Positions 1-9,829 of a stretch of DNA of 64,000 bases are shown piece after piece. The stretch covers positions 1 to 64,000 of the forward strand of contig JAFABB010000014.1 in assembly GCA_023426245.1 (NCBI GenBank). Reading direction: 5' to 3'. Source of the DNA: Bacillota bacterium. Lineage in GTDB: Bacteria > Bacillota > UBA4882 > UBA8346. Numbering within the stretch: the first letter of the stretch is position 1; every line of letters starts with the position of its first letter. The notes under the pieces were generated by a model that made no database searches, was not told where the DNA came from, and saw only the letters and a program-made list of their open reading frames with translations. The position numbers and the translations under genes were made by a program.

Positions 1-141
1 GCGGAAATGATCGACATATCCAGGTTTTCGGAATTTAGAAATAAGCATTCCATTATGAGTGTTCCAGCTATCGTTGTTAATGACACCCAGCTTTGGTTCG
101 GCAAAAAGAGCCTGGAGGAACTGCTTGAGATCATCCAGTGA
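1..141 (+). CDS. C-terminal end of a thioredoxin/glutaredoxin-fold protein (partial)
   Basis: The window opens inside a reading frame in frame 1 that ends with TGA at 139-141. The 46 visible residues include a cis-proline motif (MSVPAIVVND) followed by FGKKSLEELLEII. This is the usual end of a thioredoxin-fold domain: cis-Pro strand, last strand, C-terminal helix. It resembles the N-terminal domain of AhpF and small thioredoxin-like redox proteins. The CxxC half lies outside the window, so redox activity cannot be judged. A strong hairpin follows 27 bases after the stop. Confidence 0.7.
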   Translation, partial: AEMIDISRFSEFRNKHSIMSVPAIVVNDTQLWFGKKSLEELLEIIQ

Positions 142-167
142 TTGAGAATTTGCAAATACATGAAAAC

Positions 168-215
168 GGGCTGTTGCAAAAGGAAATTTTATTTTAAAAT
201 ATTTTGCAACAGCCC
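168..215. terminator. Bidirectional intrinsic terminator
   Basis: A perfect 14-bp stem pairs 168-181 (GGGCTGTTGCAAAA) with 202-215 across a 20-base AT-rich loop. It lies between two convergent genes. On the minus strand it is followed by CCCGTTTTC, on the plus strand by CCTTCATTTG, so it fits better as the terminator of the minus-strand gene. Confidence 0.7.
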
Positions 216-235
216 CTTCATTTGCGATTTCCTTT

Positions 236-2644
236 TTATCGGCAGTGATGATGGCTTCTTTTTTTTATTAAGCCGTTTATTGCATTATCAAGTTCATTAT
301 ACGCCTGCTGAATAGCTACTGTTGATGCAGTGGCATCACTTAGAATATTGTTAGCCTTCCGTAAGAAAGCAGTATATACTGCCCAGGTTTCCTTGGTGTA
401 ACATTCTTCCTTCAATTCCGCCGCCTGGTTGACCAGCATTTGGAGTTTAAAGTTCCAGTCATCACGACAGTCTGTCGGTTGTATACCGCTGGCTGTTAAA
501 CCACCCGGTAATTTAGCAATACCATTTTGGTAATTTAGAACAACTTCCCTGGCATACCCTTTTCCGCCAACACCGGTGCTTGTTCCGGTTCCTGTACCGT
601 TAATGATACTGTTCATGCCAACAAGCGGGCCTTCTCCAGCCGAAATCTCAACGATACATACATTCTGAACCACTACATTCGGTTTATTTGGCACTTCGAT
701 TGCGTTATCTGAGAAGATGCTTGCGCCATTGGTATTAATGAGCACGTCATATATTCCCAAACCGACTGCTAAGTGATTGTTTACATTATTTCCTACTTTG
801 TATGAGGAATAGCCTTTAACTGTGCCGTCATGGCTCATCCATTGATCCTGGGCCTGCGGGTCATAAGGCGTTTCGGACTGATAGAAGTACATGCGTCCAT
901 TGTCGCCATTCCAATAGGTTTGATATTGCTGGAAGTGTTCAACGAATAGACCGTATAGGGTCACATCATTACCGTTTACTACAACACCGTTTTTAGTAGT
1001 ATTTTTATCCCAGCCAACACCGTTGCCATGGTCGGCTCTCCATACCCAGAAGTGGTCGCCGATTACTTGATTACTGTTGACTTCAAGTACAGTATTTACA
1101 TTAACATTTTCTTCAAGGAAACCGCCGATACGGAAATATAGGTCAATTAAAGATGACGGGTTAGCGCTGTTGTCTCTGCTGCTGTTCTTAGGACCAACTT
1201 GAAGGAGATAGGTGGAACTATGATAGGCATCGAACATTAATCCGGCAATTATCACGCCTGGTACATCATCAATGAGCATGGCGGCTTGATTATTAGTGGG
1301 AACCAGAGTTGCTAGGCCGGTACCAAGAATGACAGTATTGGCATTTCTCACCAGGATAGGCTGAGCGAATTGATAAATACCCGGGGTGAAGAAGATGTTC
1401 TTTCCTCTTTTCAAAGCTGCATTAATGGTATCGGCCGTATCAACGCTTGCTTTTGCCACATAAAATCTGTCAATATCCAGGGTGCGGCCCGGGCCTAAAT
1501 TGTTTTCCGACCAAGTAATGCCGGTACTGTCTTTTCGGATGTCGGGTACAAACACTTTATATTCTCCATCATCTCCTAAAAAAAGGAAAGGTTTTTCCCT
1601 GACGATAGGAGTTGTATCAATTGAGGTATATGGGTTACTGCCACCCGTTTCCCAGGTATTACCCGGTGCATTTTTAACACCTTGAAATACACCATTCCAA
1701 TTAACTCCGTACCAACCCGCGTTAAACTCGCTGTTCCTGGTATACCATTGCTGCTGGGTCCATGATCCGGCTTGTTGAGTGAAAACGCTGTCTGCAATAT
1801 AACCACCGCTGGACCATCCATACCACCAATCAAATTGAGAAAAGCGCTCAATCTTCATCCTTCTGAATGGAGCGGCTTGTGAAACGCCCCACATCATTGT
1901 AGCAGCCGGATCAACGTTAGCTGACACCGTAAAATTTTCAGCACCACGCCAGAATGTTTGGGTTGCATTATTGTTAGGCAGAGATGCCGGAGTGGCCAAG
2001 TTATAAATCTTTGTTTCCAGCGGAGTTTTCCCTAGTCCATTGATCTGAGTATAGAAGCCGATATTAAACAAACCTGCATCATTGTAATTTCCCGGTTTGA
2101 AATAAAACCCAAAACGGTCGGTACCGAACTGTTCTTTAAAAGTCTTATTGTCATGGATGAAATTCACTTCCTGTCCAATGGTTTTCAAATCGTCATATTT
2201 CGCATTGTAAAAAAGCATATTATCACCAAAAAGCTTGGTTTCCAGTGAAATGAAGTTTGATTGAGCACTGCTGCCAGCGTTGTTTACAGCGATAATTTTG
2301 TAGTAGTTTTCGTATTTTAAGGGATTCGGTTTTATATCGATGAAGATAGGAACTCTACTTTCACCGACTTTTTGGTAAATGCCCAATCGGCTGCCTGCAT
2401 GAAATATTTCATATTTCTTGGCATTTTTGATAAGATCCCATTTCAGCATGATGGTTTTACCGACCTGCAAAATATCAAGGCTGACTGGCGTGCTTGGAAG
2501 AGATTCCGATGAAGTAACCGCCTGGGTATCTTGGTTATCCCCAATCATTGAATTGGCGCCATATGTTTGCGTAAACATAGAACCCGCAAAAAAAATGTTG
2601 ATCATGCCGGCTATCAAGACCAATGAACATACTCTTTTAAACAT
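236..2644 (-). CDS. Secreted beta-helix glycoside-hydrolase-like protein with FN3 and FIVAR-like domains
   Basis: 802 residues. There is a signal peptide (about residues 1-29, ending TYGA), then a fibronectin-III-like domain (about 50-135). A long right-handed beta-helix region follows, with motifs such as FWRGAENFTV and MMWGVSQAAPFRRM. These resemble the GH55/pectate-lyase-fold family often labelled adenylyl cyclase or coagulation factor 5/8 protein in databases. The last about 65 residues (WAVYTAFLRKANNIL, then a helix ending in AINGLI) look like a FIVAR carbohydrate-binding helix bundle. The start ATG has GGGAG upstream. The protein probably acts outside the cell on a polysaccharide; the substrate cannot be read from the sequence. 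It is divergent from the two-component genes to the right, so it may feed the adjacent sugar transporter (inference). Confidence 0.75.
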   Translation of the reverse strand: MFKRVCSLVLIAGMINIFFAGSMFTQTYGANSMIGDNQDTQAVTSSESLPSTPVSLDILQVGKTIMLKWDLIKNAKKYEIFHAGSRLGIYQKVGESRVPIFIDIKPNPLKYENYYKIIAVNNAGSSAQSNFISLETKLFGDNMLFYNAKYDDLKTIGQEVNFIHDNKTFKEQFGTDRFGFYFKPGNYNDAGLFNIGFYTQINGLGKTPLETKIYNLATPASLPNNNATQTFWRGAENFTVSANVDPAATMMWGVSQAAPFRRMKIERFSQFDWWYGWSSGGYIADSVFTQQAGSWTQQQWYTRNSEFNAGWYGVNWNGVFQGVKNAPGNTWETGGSNPYTSIDTTPIVREKPFLFLGDDGEYKVFVPDIRKDSTGITWSENNLGPGRTLDIDRFYVAKASVDTADTINAALKRGKNIFFTPGIYQFAQPILVRNANTVILGTGLATLVPTNNQAAMLIDDVPGVIIAGLMFDAYHSSTYLLQVGPKNSSRDNSANPSSLIDLYFRIGGFLEENVNVNTVLEVNSNQVIGDHFWVWRADHGNGVGWDKNTTKNGVVVNGNDVTLYGLFVEHFQQYQTYWNGDNGRMYFYQSETPYDPQAQDQWMSHDGTVKGYSSYKVGNNVNNHLAVGLGIYDVLINTNGASIFSDNAIEVPNKPNVVVQNVCIVEISAGEGPLVGMNSIINGTGTGTSTGVGGKGYAREVVLNYQNGIAKLPGGLTASGIQPTDCRDDWNFKLQMLVNQAAELKEECYTKETWAVYTAFLRKANNILSDATASTVAIQQAYNELDNAINGLIKKRSHHHCR

Positions 2645-2692
2645 TGTTTTTTCTCCCTTCGTTTTACTGGATTGTTAATTTTTAGTAACTTC

Positions 2693-2721
2693 ATAATATA
2701 CTTTCAGGGCTTTGCTGTCAA
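2693..2721 (-). promoter_or_regulatory. Promoter of the secreted beta-helix gene
   Basis: On the minus strand TTGACA (2716-2721) is separated by exactly 17 bases from TATTAT (2693-2698), about 50 bases upstream of the start codon. This is a near-consensus sigma-A promoter. The remaining divergent spacer up to 2946 shows no other clear element. Confidence 0.75.
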
Positions 2722-2946
2722 CCGTAACTTCGTGTATGTTTACGCCTTAAAAAGCCGGAAATTAAAGGATGGGCGGCATTTAAAAGTTCGTCGTATTAAA
2801 ACTCCTATGGGGTAATCCATGGATAAAGACTCGGGTAGATTTTTTGCTTCAGTGTTTAATGCTAGAAAATACCTTTCCTGAATCCGGAAGGTTATTTGTA
2901 CTTTATCGTGAATTTTTAATTCAATGTCACTCGATGAGGTATTTGA

Positions 2947-4770
2947 ATGTTTTCTAGGAAATTTAGGAATTTAAGCATTTCATGGAAGTTCACTTTTATT
3001 TATTTCATATTGTTAATGGTTCCGACCGTTTTTATAGGAATCAGCGAATATCAAAATATGGTCCGATCCATAGAACAGCAATCGGACCAGCGGGTCAGCG
3101 AGCGGATCTTTCAACTTAAACAAAACATTCTTTACACGATGAAAAGCGCCGAAAGTATTTCGGAGGAAATTATTTTTAAAAGCGAGTTTCAAGCTTTTCT
3201 AGACGATGATTTTTCTTTTAGTTCCGGTGAAATTGATAATTTTCTTTATAGTGTCCAAAATAAATTGCTTGATATAAAACATCTTTACCCGAATCAGTAT
3301 TATAAAATCAGGATATTTACCAGCAATCAATCCATGAAGGAAGCATACGATCTCCTCTATTCCATGAATCGGATTTCCGGGAAAGATTACTTTGGAGACA
3401 TTATCCGTTCACCCCGTAAAATCATTTGGGGTGAGGTTAGAAAAGCTGAGGAATATTACGATTTAGTTGTAACCATTAATCCAAAACAAAACAAGAATAT
3501 TGTTCTTCCGTTGTACGAACGTATTACTCCGGTTATTTCCAATAAGTTAATCGGGGTACTCGAGATTGATATATTAATTGAAAAGATGTTTGGAGATTTG
3601 TCAGAACTGCAGCTTGGCAATGGCGGCTTTATTTATATTTTGGACCAAAGCGGCAGGATAATCAGTCCGTATCAAAACAATGACTTGGAAAATATCCGTT
3701 TGAGTATGTTCCCGGGTGATAACGGAATCAAGGAAATCATCTCGGCGGGGCAAAAATTCAGGGTCGCTTACGAAACCATCAAGGCGACCGGTTACAAGAT
3801 CGTGGCAGTTGTTCCGGAAAGTGAAATGTTGAATGAATTGGTACACCAAAAAAATTATTTGATTTATACCATCATCGCCGGAACTATCGCGGTTTTTTTG
3901 ATTACTTTTTTGACGACCAATTTTTTATTTGCCCGTTTAAAAATCATGATCAAGATGATGAAAAGAATTCAAGGCGGCGAGTTTGGGGTGAGGATCGCGG
4001 AGCAAGGCCATGATGAGATTGGCGAATTAGCGATTAGCTTTAACCAGATGGCCGCGAATCTTGAAGAAGTTATGAAAAATCTAATCGAACAGGAGACCGC
4101 ACACCGCGACGCGGAAATCAGAGCGCTTCAATCCCAGATAAATCCCCATTTCCTTTTTAATACCTTGGAAGGGTTACGGATGGAATGCGAACTGAGGGAG
4201 GAATATGATCTGGCTGAGGCCGTTACTTCCCTGGGGAAATTGTTCCGGTACAATATCAAATGGACAAACCGCCTGGTTCCGCTGCGTCAGGAAATCCAAT
4301 ATGTGAATAACTATATCACGGTGATGAAAATACGGTTCAGAAATAAATTCAGTTTTGAAGTCGATATTGCGGAAGAATTACAGGATTATCTGGTTATTAA
4401 AATGCTGATTCAACCGCTGGTGGAAAACTGTTTCTATCACGCATTTAAAAATCTTGACGGAATCTGGGAAATTCATATCAGGGGACGGATAACCGGAGAT
4501 AACCTCTATCTTGAAATTGATGATAACGGTATTGGGATAGACTCGGAAAGGCTGGCGAAAATCAACCGGGGTTTGTTGGATGACAATCATGCCGAAATCG
4601 ATAAAAAAACGGAAGGATTTATTGGTTTATGGAATGTTAACAAGCGGATTAAAATGCAATTTGGAATGGAATACGGAATCAGCATCAGGAGCGTCCTGAA
4701 CCGGGGAACAAAGATTATCATCAGAATACCGGTTAATCATGATGAACAGGAGAAAGAAAATAATGTATGA
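2947..4770 (+). CDS. YesM-type membrane sensor histidine kinase
   Basis: 607 residues. A transmembrane helix at about 13-34 is followed by a long extracellular sensor region (about 35-300), a second helix (about 300-325) and a HAMP linker. The His_kinase domain has the phospho-accepting His401 in INPHFLFNTL. A HATPase_c domain carries the N-box (QPLVEN) and G-box (DDNGIGI). This architecture is typical of the LytS/YesM kinases that pair with AraC-type regulators to control carbohydrate transporters. The start is supported by GAGG at 2936-2939. The stop overlaps the start of the regulator gene by 8 bases, so the pair is translationally coupled. The signal is probably a sugar or a loaded binding protein (inference). 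Confidence 0.93.
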   Translation: MFSRKFRNLSISWKFTFIYFILLMVPTVFIGISEYQNMVRSIEQQSDQRVSERIFQLKQNILYTMKSAESISEEIIFKSEFQAFLDDDFSFSSGEIDNFLYSVQNKLLDIKHLYPNQYYKIRIFTSNQSMKEAYDLLYSMNRISGKDYFGDIIRSPRKIIWGEVRKAEEYYDLVVTINPKQNKNIVLPLYERITPVISNKLIGVLEIDILIEKMFGDLSELQLGNGGFIYILDQSGRIISPYQNNDLENIRLSMFPGDNGIKEIISAGQKFRVAYETIKATGYKIVAVVPESEMLNELVHQKNYLIYTIIAGTIAVFLITFLTTNFLFARLKIMIKMMKRIQGGEFGVRIAEQGHDEIGELAISFNQMAANLEEVMKNLIEQETAHRDAEIRALQSQINPHFLFNTLEGLRMECELREEYDLAEAVTSLGKLFRYNIKWTNRLVPLRQEIQYVNNYITVMKIRFRNKFSFEVDIAEELQDYLVIKMLIQPLVENCFYHAFKNLDGIWEIHIRGRITGDNLYLEIDDNGIGIDSERLAKINRGLLDDNHAEIDKKTEGFIGLWNVNKRIKMQFGMEYGISIRSVLNRGTKIIIRIPVNHDEQEKENNV

Positions 4771-6394
4771 GATGCTTATCATCGATGATGAGGAGATTAT
4801 CCGGCGTGGTTTGGAGGCAATCATCAAACGTAGCGATGTGAAATGTTCCAAGCTATATACTGCCGCCGACGGGCGGGAAGGGCTTGAATTAATCATCAAA
4901 TACCAACCGGATATAGTAATTACCGATATCAAGATGCCGCACCTCGATGGTTTGGAGTTGATTGCCCGGGTTCAAAAGATCAGTCTGAAAAGGCCGGTAT
5001 TCATCATTATCAGCGGTTATGACGATTTCAATTATGCCAAACAAGCCATCAAATATGGTGTGAAAGAATATCTTTTAAAACCCATTGACAAAGAAGAAAT
5101 GATTCAATTGCTCCACAATATCAGTTTGGAACTTGATGACAACATCCAAAGGCATGAGGCTGAACTGGTCAAAAACATGCAAAGCAAGGTTGGTATGGAA
5201 CTTTTGAAGGAAAAGTATTTCAATCAGCTAATCCAGGGTGACATTTACGATCAAAAAACGTTTTTGAAGAAACTTTCATCATTGGGAGTGGTCTTCAATT
5301 CCAATTTATTCCGAATTTTAGTGATCGAATATTGCATTCAAAACCAAGAAAGTCCCAAGGTTTTTGATGAAATGGATCGCTTCGCACTCAAGGACGCCGT
5401 TGATGATGGTATTTCTGTAATAACCAAGGGGTTTTGGAGTTTTTACGATACCGGTCTGCGTCTTGTTATTCTGCTTTGCAACGCAGATAAGTTTTTGATT
5501 GAAAACCATATCAAAAAAATATATGAACAGATTAACAAATATTTAAGCGTCTATATCAAAGTCGATACTTTTTTGGGCGTGGGAAACGGTGTAACCGGTC
5601 TTGACAGTATCCAGCATTCCTATAAAGAGGCTTTAAATATGGTTTTGTATAAAGTCATCCGCAAACCGGGAGAAATTTTATTCAGTAAAGGCATGGATGA
5701 TATTGGCGAAAACCCCAAGTATCATAATAATTTCACCAGGATCGCAAGTGAAGTAGAGCTTTGTATGAAAAACAACGTCGCCAAGTTATTGGAAGATTTC
5801 TTCCATCAGATGCAATTTAACCAAGGGTCAATAAGTAAATTGGTAACCTTTTACAGCGAGTTTAACCAATACATGTATGATTACTTCACGGAGAAAGGCA
5901 TTGATTTTACGGTCGTTTTCGAGCCGGGAACGGATGATTTCCGGGAGTTGGATTCATTTTGGGACCTTGAACAAATTAAAGAATATTTAAATGGTTACTT
6001 ATTAAAAATCTGTAATATAATTTCCGCTTACCGGGCCACCAGTCCTGATCGAAAAATTATCGAACAAGTAATCCGTTATATCCGGGATAATTATGATAAA
6101 GATATCAATCTGAATATTGTCGCTAATCTCTTTCATAAGAACAACAGTTATTTAAGCGTATTGTTTAAAAAAGAAACCGGACAGAATTTCATCGATTATT
6201 TAACGATGATCCGGATCGAGAAGGCGAGGGAGCTCTTGGCGCAAAACAGGCTTAAAATAGTGGATGTCTCTAATAAAGTCGGTTATCCCAATGCAAAACA
6301 TTTTTGTATGGTATTTAAGAAAGTAGTGGGACTCTCTCCAACCCAATACCGCGAGGGCTCTTTTAATGCTGCAATCCATCCGGACAATCCTTGA
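4763..6394 (+). CDS. YesN-type response regulator, receiver plus AraC DNA-binding domain
   Basis: The chosen start gives MYEMLIIDDEE, preceded by AGGAGA at 4748-4753, rather than an upstream in-frame ATG at 4739. The receiver domain spans about 1-120 with phospho-acceptor Asp55 (VITDIKMP) and Lys in YLLKP. A middle linker region follows, then a C-terminal AraC/XylS pair of helix-turn-helix motifs (about 435-535, with SYLSVLFKKETGQNF and VSNKVGYPNAKHF). It is the partner of the overlapping kinase and most likely activates the sugar-transport operon starting at 6708. Confidence 0.93.
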   Translation: MYEMLIIDDEEIIRRGLEAIIKRSDVKCSKLYTAADGREGLELIIKYQPDIVITDIKMPHLDGLELIARVQKISLKRPVFIIISGYDDFNYAKQAIKYGVKEYLLKPIDKEEMIQLLHNISLELDDNIQRHEAELVKNMQSKVGMELLKEKYFNQLIQGDIYDQKTFLKKLSSLGVVFNSNLFRILVIEYCIQNQESPKVFDEMDRFALKDAVDDGISVITKGFWSFYDTGLRLVILLCNADKFLIENHIKKIYEQINKYLSVYIKVDTFLGVGNGVTGLDSIQHSYKEALNMVLYKVIRKPGEILFSKGMDDIGENPKYHNNFTRIASEVELCMKNNVAKLLEDFFHQMQFNQGSISKLVTFYSEFNQYMYDYFTEKGIDFTVVFEPGTDDFRELDSFWDLEQIKEYLNGYLLKICNIISAYRATSPDRKIIEQVIRYIRDNYDKDINLNIVANLFHKNNSYLSVLFKKETGQNFIDYLTMIRIEKARELLAQNRLKIVDVSNKVGYPNAKHFCMVFKKVVGLSPTQYREGSFNAAIHPDNP

Positions 6395-6492
6395 TTTTTA
6401 ACCTTATTGTCTGCTTGATCGAAACCGGTTATCCGTATCCTAGTAAAACGTTCTCTAAATGACTACTCAATGTTCGGTGAATGTTTTACTTA

Positions 6493-6547
6493 AGTAGAGC
6501 GTATCTGGCCCATTTCTGATTGCCGTTTATTTACGATACGCTCTACT
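6493..6547. repeat. 13-bp inverted repeat in the intergenic region 6395-6707
   Basis: AGTAGAGCGTATC at 6493-6505 is exactly complementary to 6535-6547, with a 29-base loop. No T-tract follows, so it is either a weak terminator for the regulator gene or a regulatory structure. The rest of the 313-base gap contains a possible -10 box TATAAT at 6625-6630 without a good -35, which fits an activator-dependent promoter for the downstream transporter operon. Confidence 0.5.
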
Positions 6548-6707
6548 AGTTCTTCATCGACACCACCCAAAAAAATAAAACCAAATCTAAAAATGTTGGA
6601 ACACTTCATTCCCCTGAGTTGAAATATAATCAATTTGAAACCAAGTTGTAAAAATATTTTAACTTAACGCAGAAGGAATGAATCATAATTGCTAAAGGGG
6701 TGTTTTT

Positions 6708-7652
6708 ATGACACGGTTTTCTTTTTTCAGATGTAGGCCTCTTTGTTTCATTTTAATTTGCTTGTTCATTTTTATCTCCAGCAATACGGCATTGGTAGCC
6801 CGGAAGTTTAAAATTGGAGTGACGCTTTACGGTTTGAAAAACGAATTTCCAGTTTTGTTAAATAAGGCGCAGAAGGAGACTGCGGCAAGGCTAAATGTGG
6901 ACTTGGATGTCTTTGACGGTAATTATGATACGAAAACCCAATTCGATAATTTTGAATATATGATTGCCCACAAGTATGACGCAATTATTGTCGATCCGAT
7001 TGATGTGGACGTGATGGCGATAGCTGTGGAACGAGCTGTCGGGAAAGGTATTCCGGTGATTGGTGTCAACGCTGAGATCAACACCGATCAATTAACATCA
7101 TATATTGGTTCCGATGATGTCTCTGCAGGTGAAATGGAGATGAGATACTTGGCTCAAGCAATGGGTGGGAAGGGAAACATTGTCATCATCGAAGGGCCGG
7201 ACAAGGGTTCCGGCCAGTTAAAGAGAAGGAAGGGTATCCATAACGTACTCAAGCAGTATCCCAATATTAAAGTGCTGTCGCAAAAGACGGCCAATTGGTC
7301 AAGGACGGAAGGATATACCTTGATGGAAAATTGGCTCAAGATATTTCCAGATAAAATTAACGGTGTTTGCGGTCAAAATGATGAAATGGCGTTAGGTGCC
7401 ATTCAAGCTTTGGAAAAAAGAGGCATGCATCTTCCGGTGGTGGGAGTCGATGGAATATATCATGGTTTAACAGCTGTTAAAACAGGACGCCTTGCCGCTA
7501 CTTGCTTTCAAGATGCCCAGGGTCAGGGAACGATGTCGGTCGAAGTGGCGGTTAAATTTTTAAAGGGAGAAAAAGTAGCTAAATATTACTGGATTCCATT
7601 TGAACTGGTTACTGCCAGGAATGTTGACCGATACTTCTCCCGGAGAAAATAG
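6708..7652 (+). CDS. RbsB-type periplasmic sugar-binding protein (first of the operon)
   Basis: 314 residues with an N-terminal hydrophobic signal segment (about 12-30) and a periplasmic-binding-protein type I fold (Peripla_BP_4). Family motifs include YDAIIVDPIDVD and GVCGQNDEMALGA (ligand and hinge region). No lipobox cysteine is visible at the cleavage region. It is the first gene of an operon with an isomerase, ATPase, permease and a second binding protein. The ligand is unknown; the neighbouring RpiB-like isomerase and polyol dehydrogenase suggest a pentose, tetrose or related polyol. Confidence 0.88.
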   Translation: MTRFSFFRCRPLCFILICLFIFISSNTALVARKFKIGVTLYGLKNEFPVLLNKAQKETAARLNVDLDVFDGNYDTKTQFDNFEYMIAHKYDAIIVDPIDVDVMAIAVERAVGKGIPVIGVNAEINTDQLTSYIGSDDVSAGEMEMRYLAQAMGGKGNIVIIEGPDKGSGQLKRRKGIHNVLKQYPNIKVLSQKTANWSRTEGYTLMENWLKIFPDKINGVCGQNDEMALGAIQALEKRGMHLPVVGVDGIYHGLTAVKTGRLAATCFQDAQGQGTMSVEVAVKFLKGEKVAKYYWIPFELVTARNVDRYFSRRK

Positions 7653-7719
7653 AAATAATAATCGGTGATCATTGCTTACTCCGTTTTCATGAATAAAAGT
7701 TTCATAAGGAGTGGTATGA

Positions 7720-8151
7720 ATGATTCCAATCGCAATTGGAGCGGATGAAGCGGGAGATGATTTGAAAGAAAAATTGAAAGAATATTTAAAAGGCTTAAAC
7801 CTTGCAGTCACTGATTATGGAGTTTTTGACACCGAACCGGTATTTTATCCAAATATCGCTCGTAAAGTGGCTCAGGCGATTATGGCCGGAAAGCACGAAC
7901 GGGGAATTTTAATTTGTGGAACAGGTATCGGAATGGCGATATCAGCCAACAAGGTTCCTGGGATAAGAGTGGCTGTTTGTCATGATCTCGCTTCCGTCGA
8001 ATGGGCCCAGAATCATTACAATACGCAAATCATTGCCTTGGGCGCCCGGATAATCGGAGAAGAATCGGCTAAATCATTGGTTTCCGCCTGGTTAATAACA
8101 GAAAGTAAAGGCGTGACTAATCCTGAAGATATTACGGCTTTCCATGGATAA
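7720..8151 (+). CDS. RpiB/LacAB-family sugar-phosphate isomerase
   Basis: 143 residues, the normal length for the family. It begins with the conserved strand (IAIGADEAG) and carries the GILICGTGIGM motif with the catalytic Cys66. GARIIG near the C-terminus is also typical. RpiB proteins interconvert ribose-5-P and ribulose-5-P. Relatives act on allose-6-P, galactose-6-P or tetrose phosphates, and being inside a sugar-import operon favours such a specialised role. A good RBS (AAGGAG) precedes the ATG. A 185-base gap follows that contains an 11-bp inverted repeat (8197-8207 with 8240-8250). Confidence 0.88.
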   Translation: MIPIAIGADEAGDDLKEKLKEYLKGLNLAVTDYGVFDTEPVFYPNIARKVAQAIMAGKHERGILICGTGIGMAISANKVPGIRVAVCHDLASVEWAQNHYNTQIIALGARIIGEESAKSLVSAWLITESKGVTNPEDITAFHG

Positions 8152-8336
8152 AATAAATTATTAAGGGGTTTTGAGACACTTATCAATTTTTCGTTAATGT
8201 CAATAATCGATTCATGGCAAGTTTTTTAAATGATGAACAATTATTGACATCAGGAATGATTTCGTCCTTTTGTATTCCATATTATTCCATTATTGTTAAA
8301 TGATATAAATTGATTTGTTAAAGGAGATTGAGGAAA

Positions 8337-9824
8337 GTGACGAGCATCCCAAGTCTGGAACTTCGTAATATCGAAAAGTCATTTCCCGGAGTTAAAGCAT
8401 TGAGTAATGTCAGTTTTTCACTCCGGAAGGGCACGGTTCATGTTCTGTGCGGTGAAAATGGCGCTGGTAAATCGACATTGATGAAGATCATCGACGGTAT
8501 TTATCAGCCGGATAAAGGTCATATCCTTATCGGCGGAAAGGAAGTCAAAATTGATAACCCCATCGATGCGAGAAAGCATGGTATATCTATGATATTTCAG
8601 GAACTGAACTATATTCCGGAGATTACCATTGAGCAAAGCTTATTCCTAGGCCGAGAGCCAAGGAATTCATTTGGAATTAAGTGGAGAGAAATTCGTCTTC
8701 GAACCCTTGAACTCTTGAAACAGGAAGGTTTATCCTATAAACCCGACAGTAAATTGAAGGACTTGACCGTATCCGACATCCAGATGCTTGAAATATTGAA
8801 GGCGATTTCCTATGATTCGGATGTCATCATTATGGATGAACCGACTTCCGCCATAACCAGCAAGGAAGTCAAGATGCTGTTTCAGAAGATCGCCGATTTG
8901 AAAGCAAAAGGGGTCAGTATTATTTACATATCCCATAAAATGGAAGAGATTTTTGAGATCGCCGATGATATAACGGTGCTTCGCGACGGTAGTGTTGTTG
9001 ATACTCGTCCCGCCAGCGCATTGGACATTGATACGGTCATATCTCTGATGGTAGGCAGGAAACTAACCAATGTTTATCCCAAAGAAAATCTGCCGATTGG
9101 AGAAATTACGCTTGAGGTTGAGAATCTAAGTCATGGAAAATTATTCAGTCATATCAGCTTTAATGCTTGCGTAGGTGAGATTGTGGGCTTGGCAGGGCTG
9201 ATGGGAGCGGGACGCACTGAAGTTGCGCGTGCAATATTCGGATTAGACCCTCACACCTCCGGAAAAATAAAAATCAAGGGAAGAGAGGTTAAGATCAAAA
9301 AGGTACAAGACAGTATTGACCATGGCCTGGTGATGCTTTCGGAAGATCGGAAAAGATACGGGATTATTCCAGTCCGTAGTGTGAAGGAAAATATTTCCCT
9401 GCCCAACTTGGCTCAATTCATCCAGACCGGCCGTTTGTTTTCCAAAAAAGAAAAGGATACGGTTCAATCCATTTGTGACCGCATCCGGGTAAAGACACCG
9501 ACTTTGGACACAACCATTGATTCATTAAGCGGAGGAAATCAACAAAAGGTAGTATTGGCCAAATGGATGCTACGGAGTCCCAATGTTATCATTCTCGACG
9601 AACCAACCCGCGGTATTGATGTGGGTGCTAAATTTGAGATTTATAAATTAATGACGGATCTGGTACGTGAAGGGAAAACGATTATTATGATCTCTTCCGA
9701 ACTACCTGAACTTTTGGGAATGTGTGATCGGATTTATGTCATGAGCAAGGGGAGAATCACGGGAGAACTTAACAGAGCTGATTTCTCCCAGGAAAACGTC
9801 ATGAAATTAGCGACAAGGAGTTGA
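8337..9824 (+). CDS. RbsA/MglA-type sugar ABC transporter ATPase
   Basis: About 495 residues with two fused nucleotide-binding domains. The first has Walker A (GENGAGKST) and DEPTSAI. The second has the signature LSGGNQQK and DEPTRGID. This is the standard layout for ribose/galactose-type importers, in which the second domain has an altered Walker A (GLMGAGRTE). The GTG at 8337 is chosen because AAGGAG (8321-8326) lies 10 bases upstream; an in-frame TTG at 8328 is too close to it. The permease start lies five bases beyond the stop. Confidence 0.92.
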   Translation: MTSIPSLELRNIEKSFPGVKALSNVSFSLRKGTVHVLCGENGAGKSTLMKIIDGIYQPDKGHILIGGKEVKIDNPIDARKHGISMIFQELNYIPEITIEQSLFLGREPRNSFGIKWREIRLRTLELLKQEGLSYKPDSKLKDLTVSDIQMLEILKAISYDSDVIIMDEPTSAITSKEVKMLFQKIADLKAKGVSIIYISHKMEEIFEIADDITVLRDGSVVDTRPASALDIDTVISLMVGRKLTNVYPKENLPIGEITLEVENLSHGKLFSHISFNACVGEIVGLAGLMGAGRTEVARAIFGLDPHTSGKIKIKGREVKIKKVQDSIDHGLVMLSEDRKRYGIIPVRSVKENISLPNLAQFIQTGRLFSKKEKDTVQSICDRIRVKTPTLDTTIDSLSGGNQQKVVLAKWMLRSPNVIILDEPTRGIDVGAKFEIYKLMTDLVREGKTIIMISSELPELLGMCDRIYVMSKGRITGELNRADFSQENVMKLATRS

Positions 9825-9829
9825 AATGT

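Noticed and set aside
168..215. Mobile-element end or REP-type palindrome
   Set aside because: Single copy seen in the window, placed between convergent gene ends, and well explained as a terminator.
8197..8250. Terminator between the RpiB-like and ATPase genes
   Set aside because: The 11-bp inverted repeat has a 32-base loop and no T-tract; it may be an operator, but there is not enough evidence to call it.
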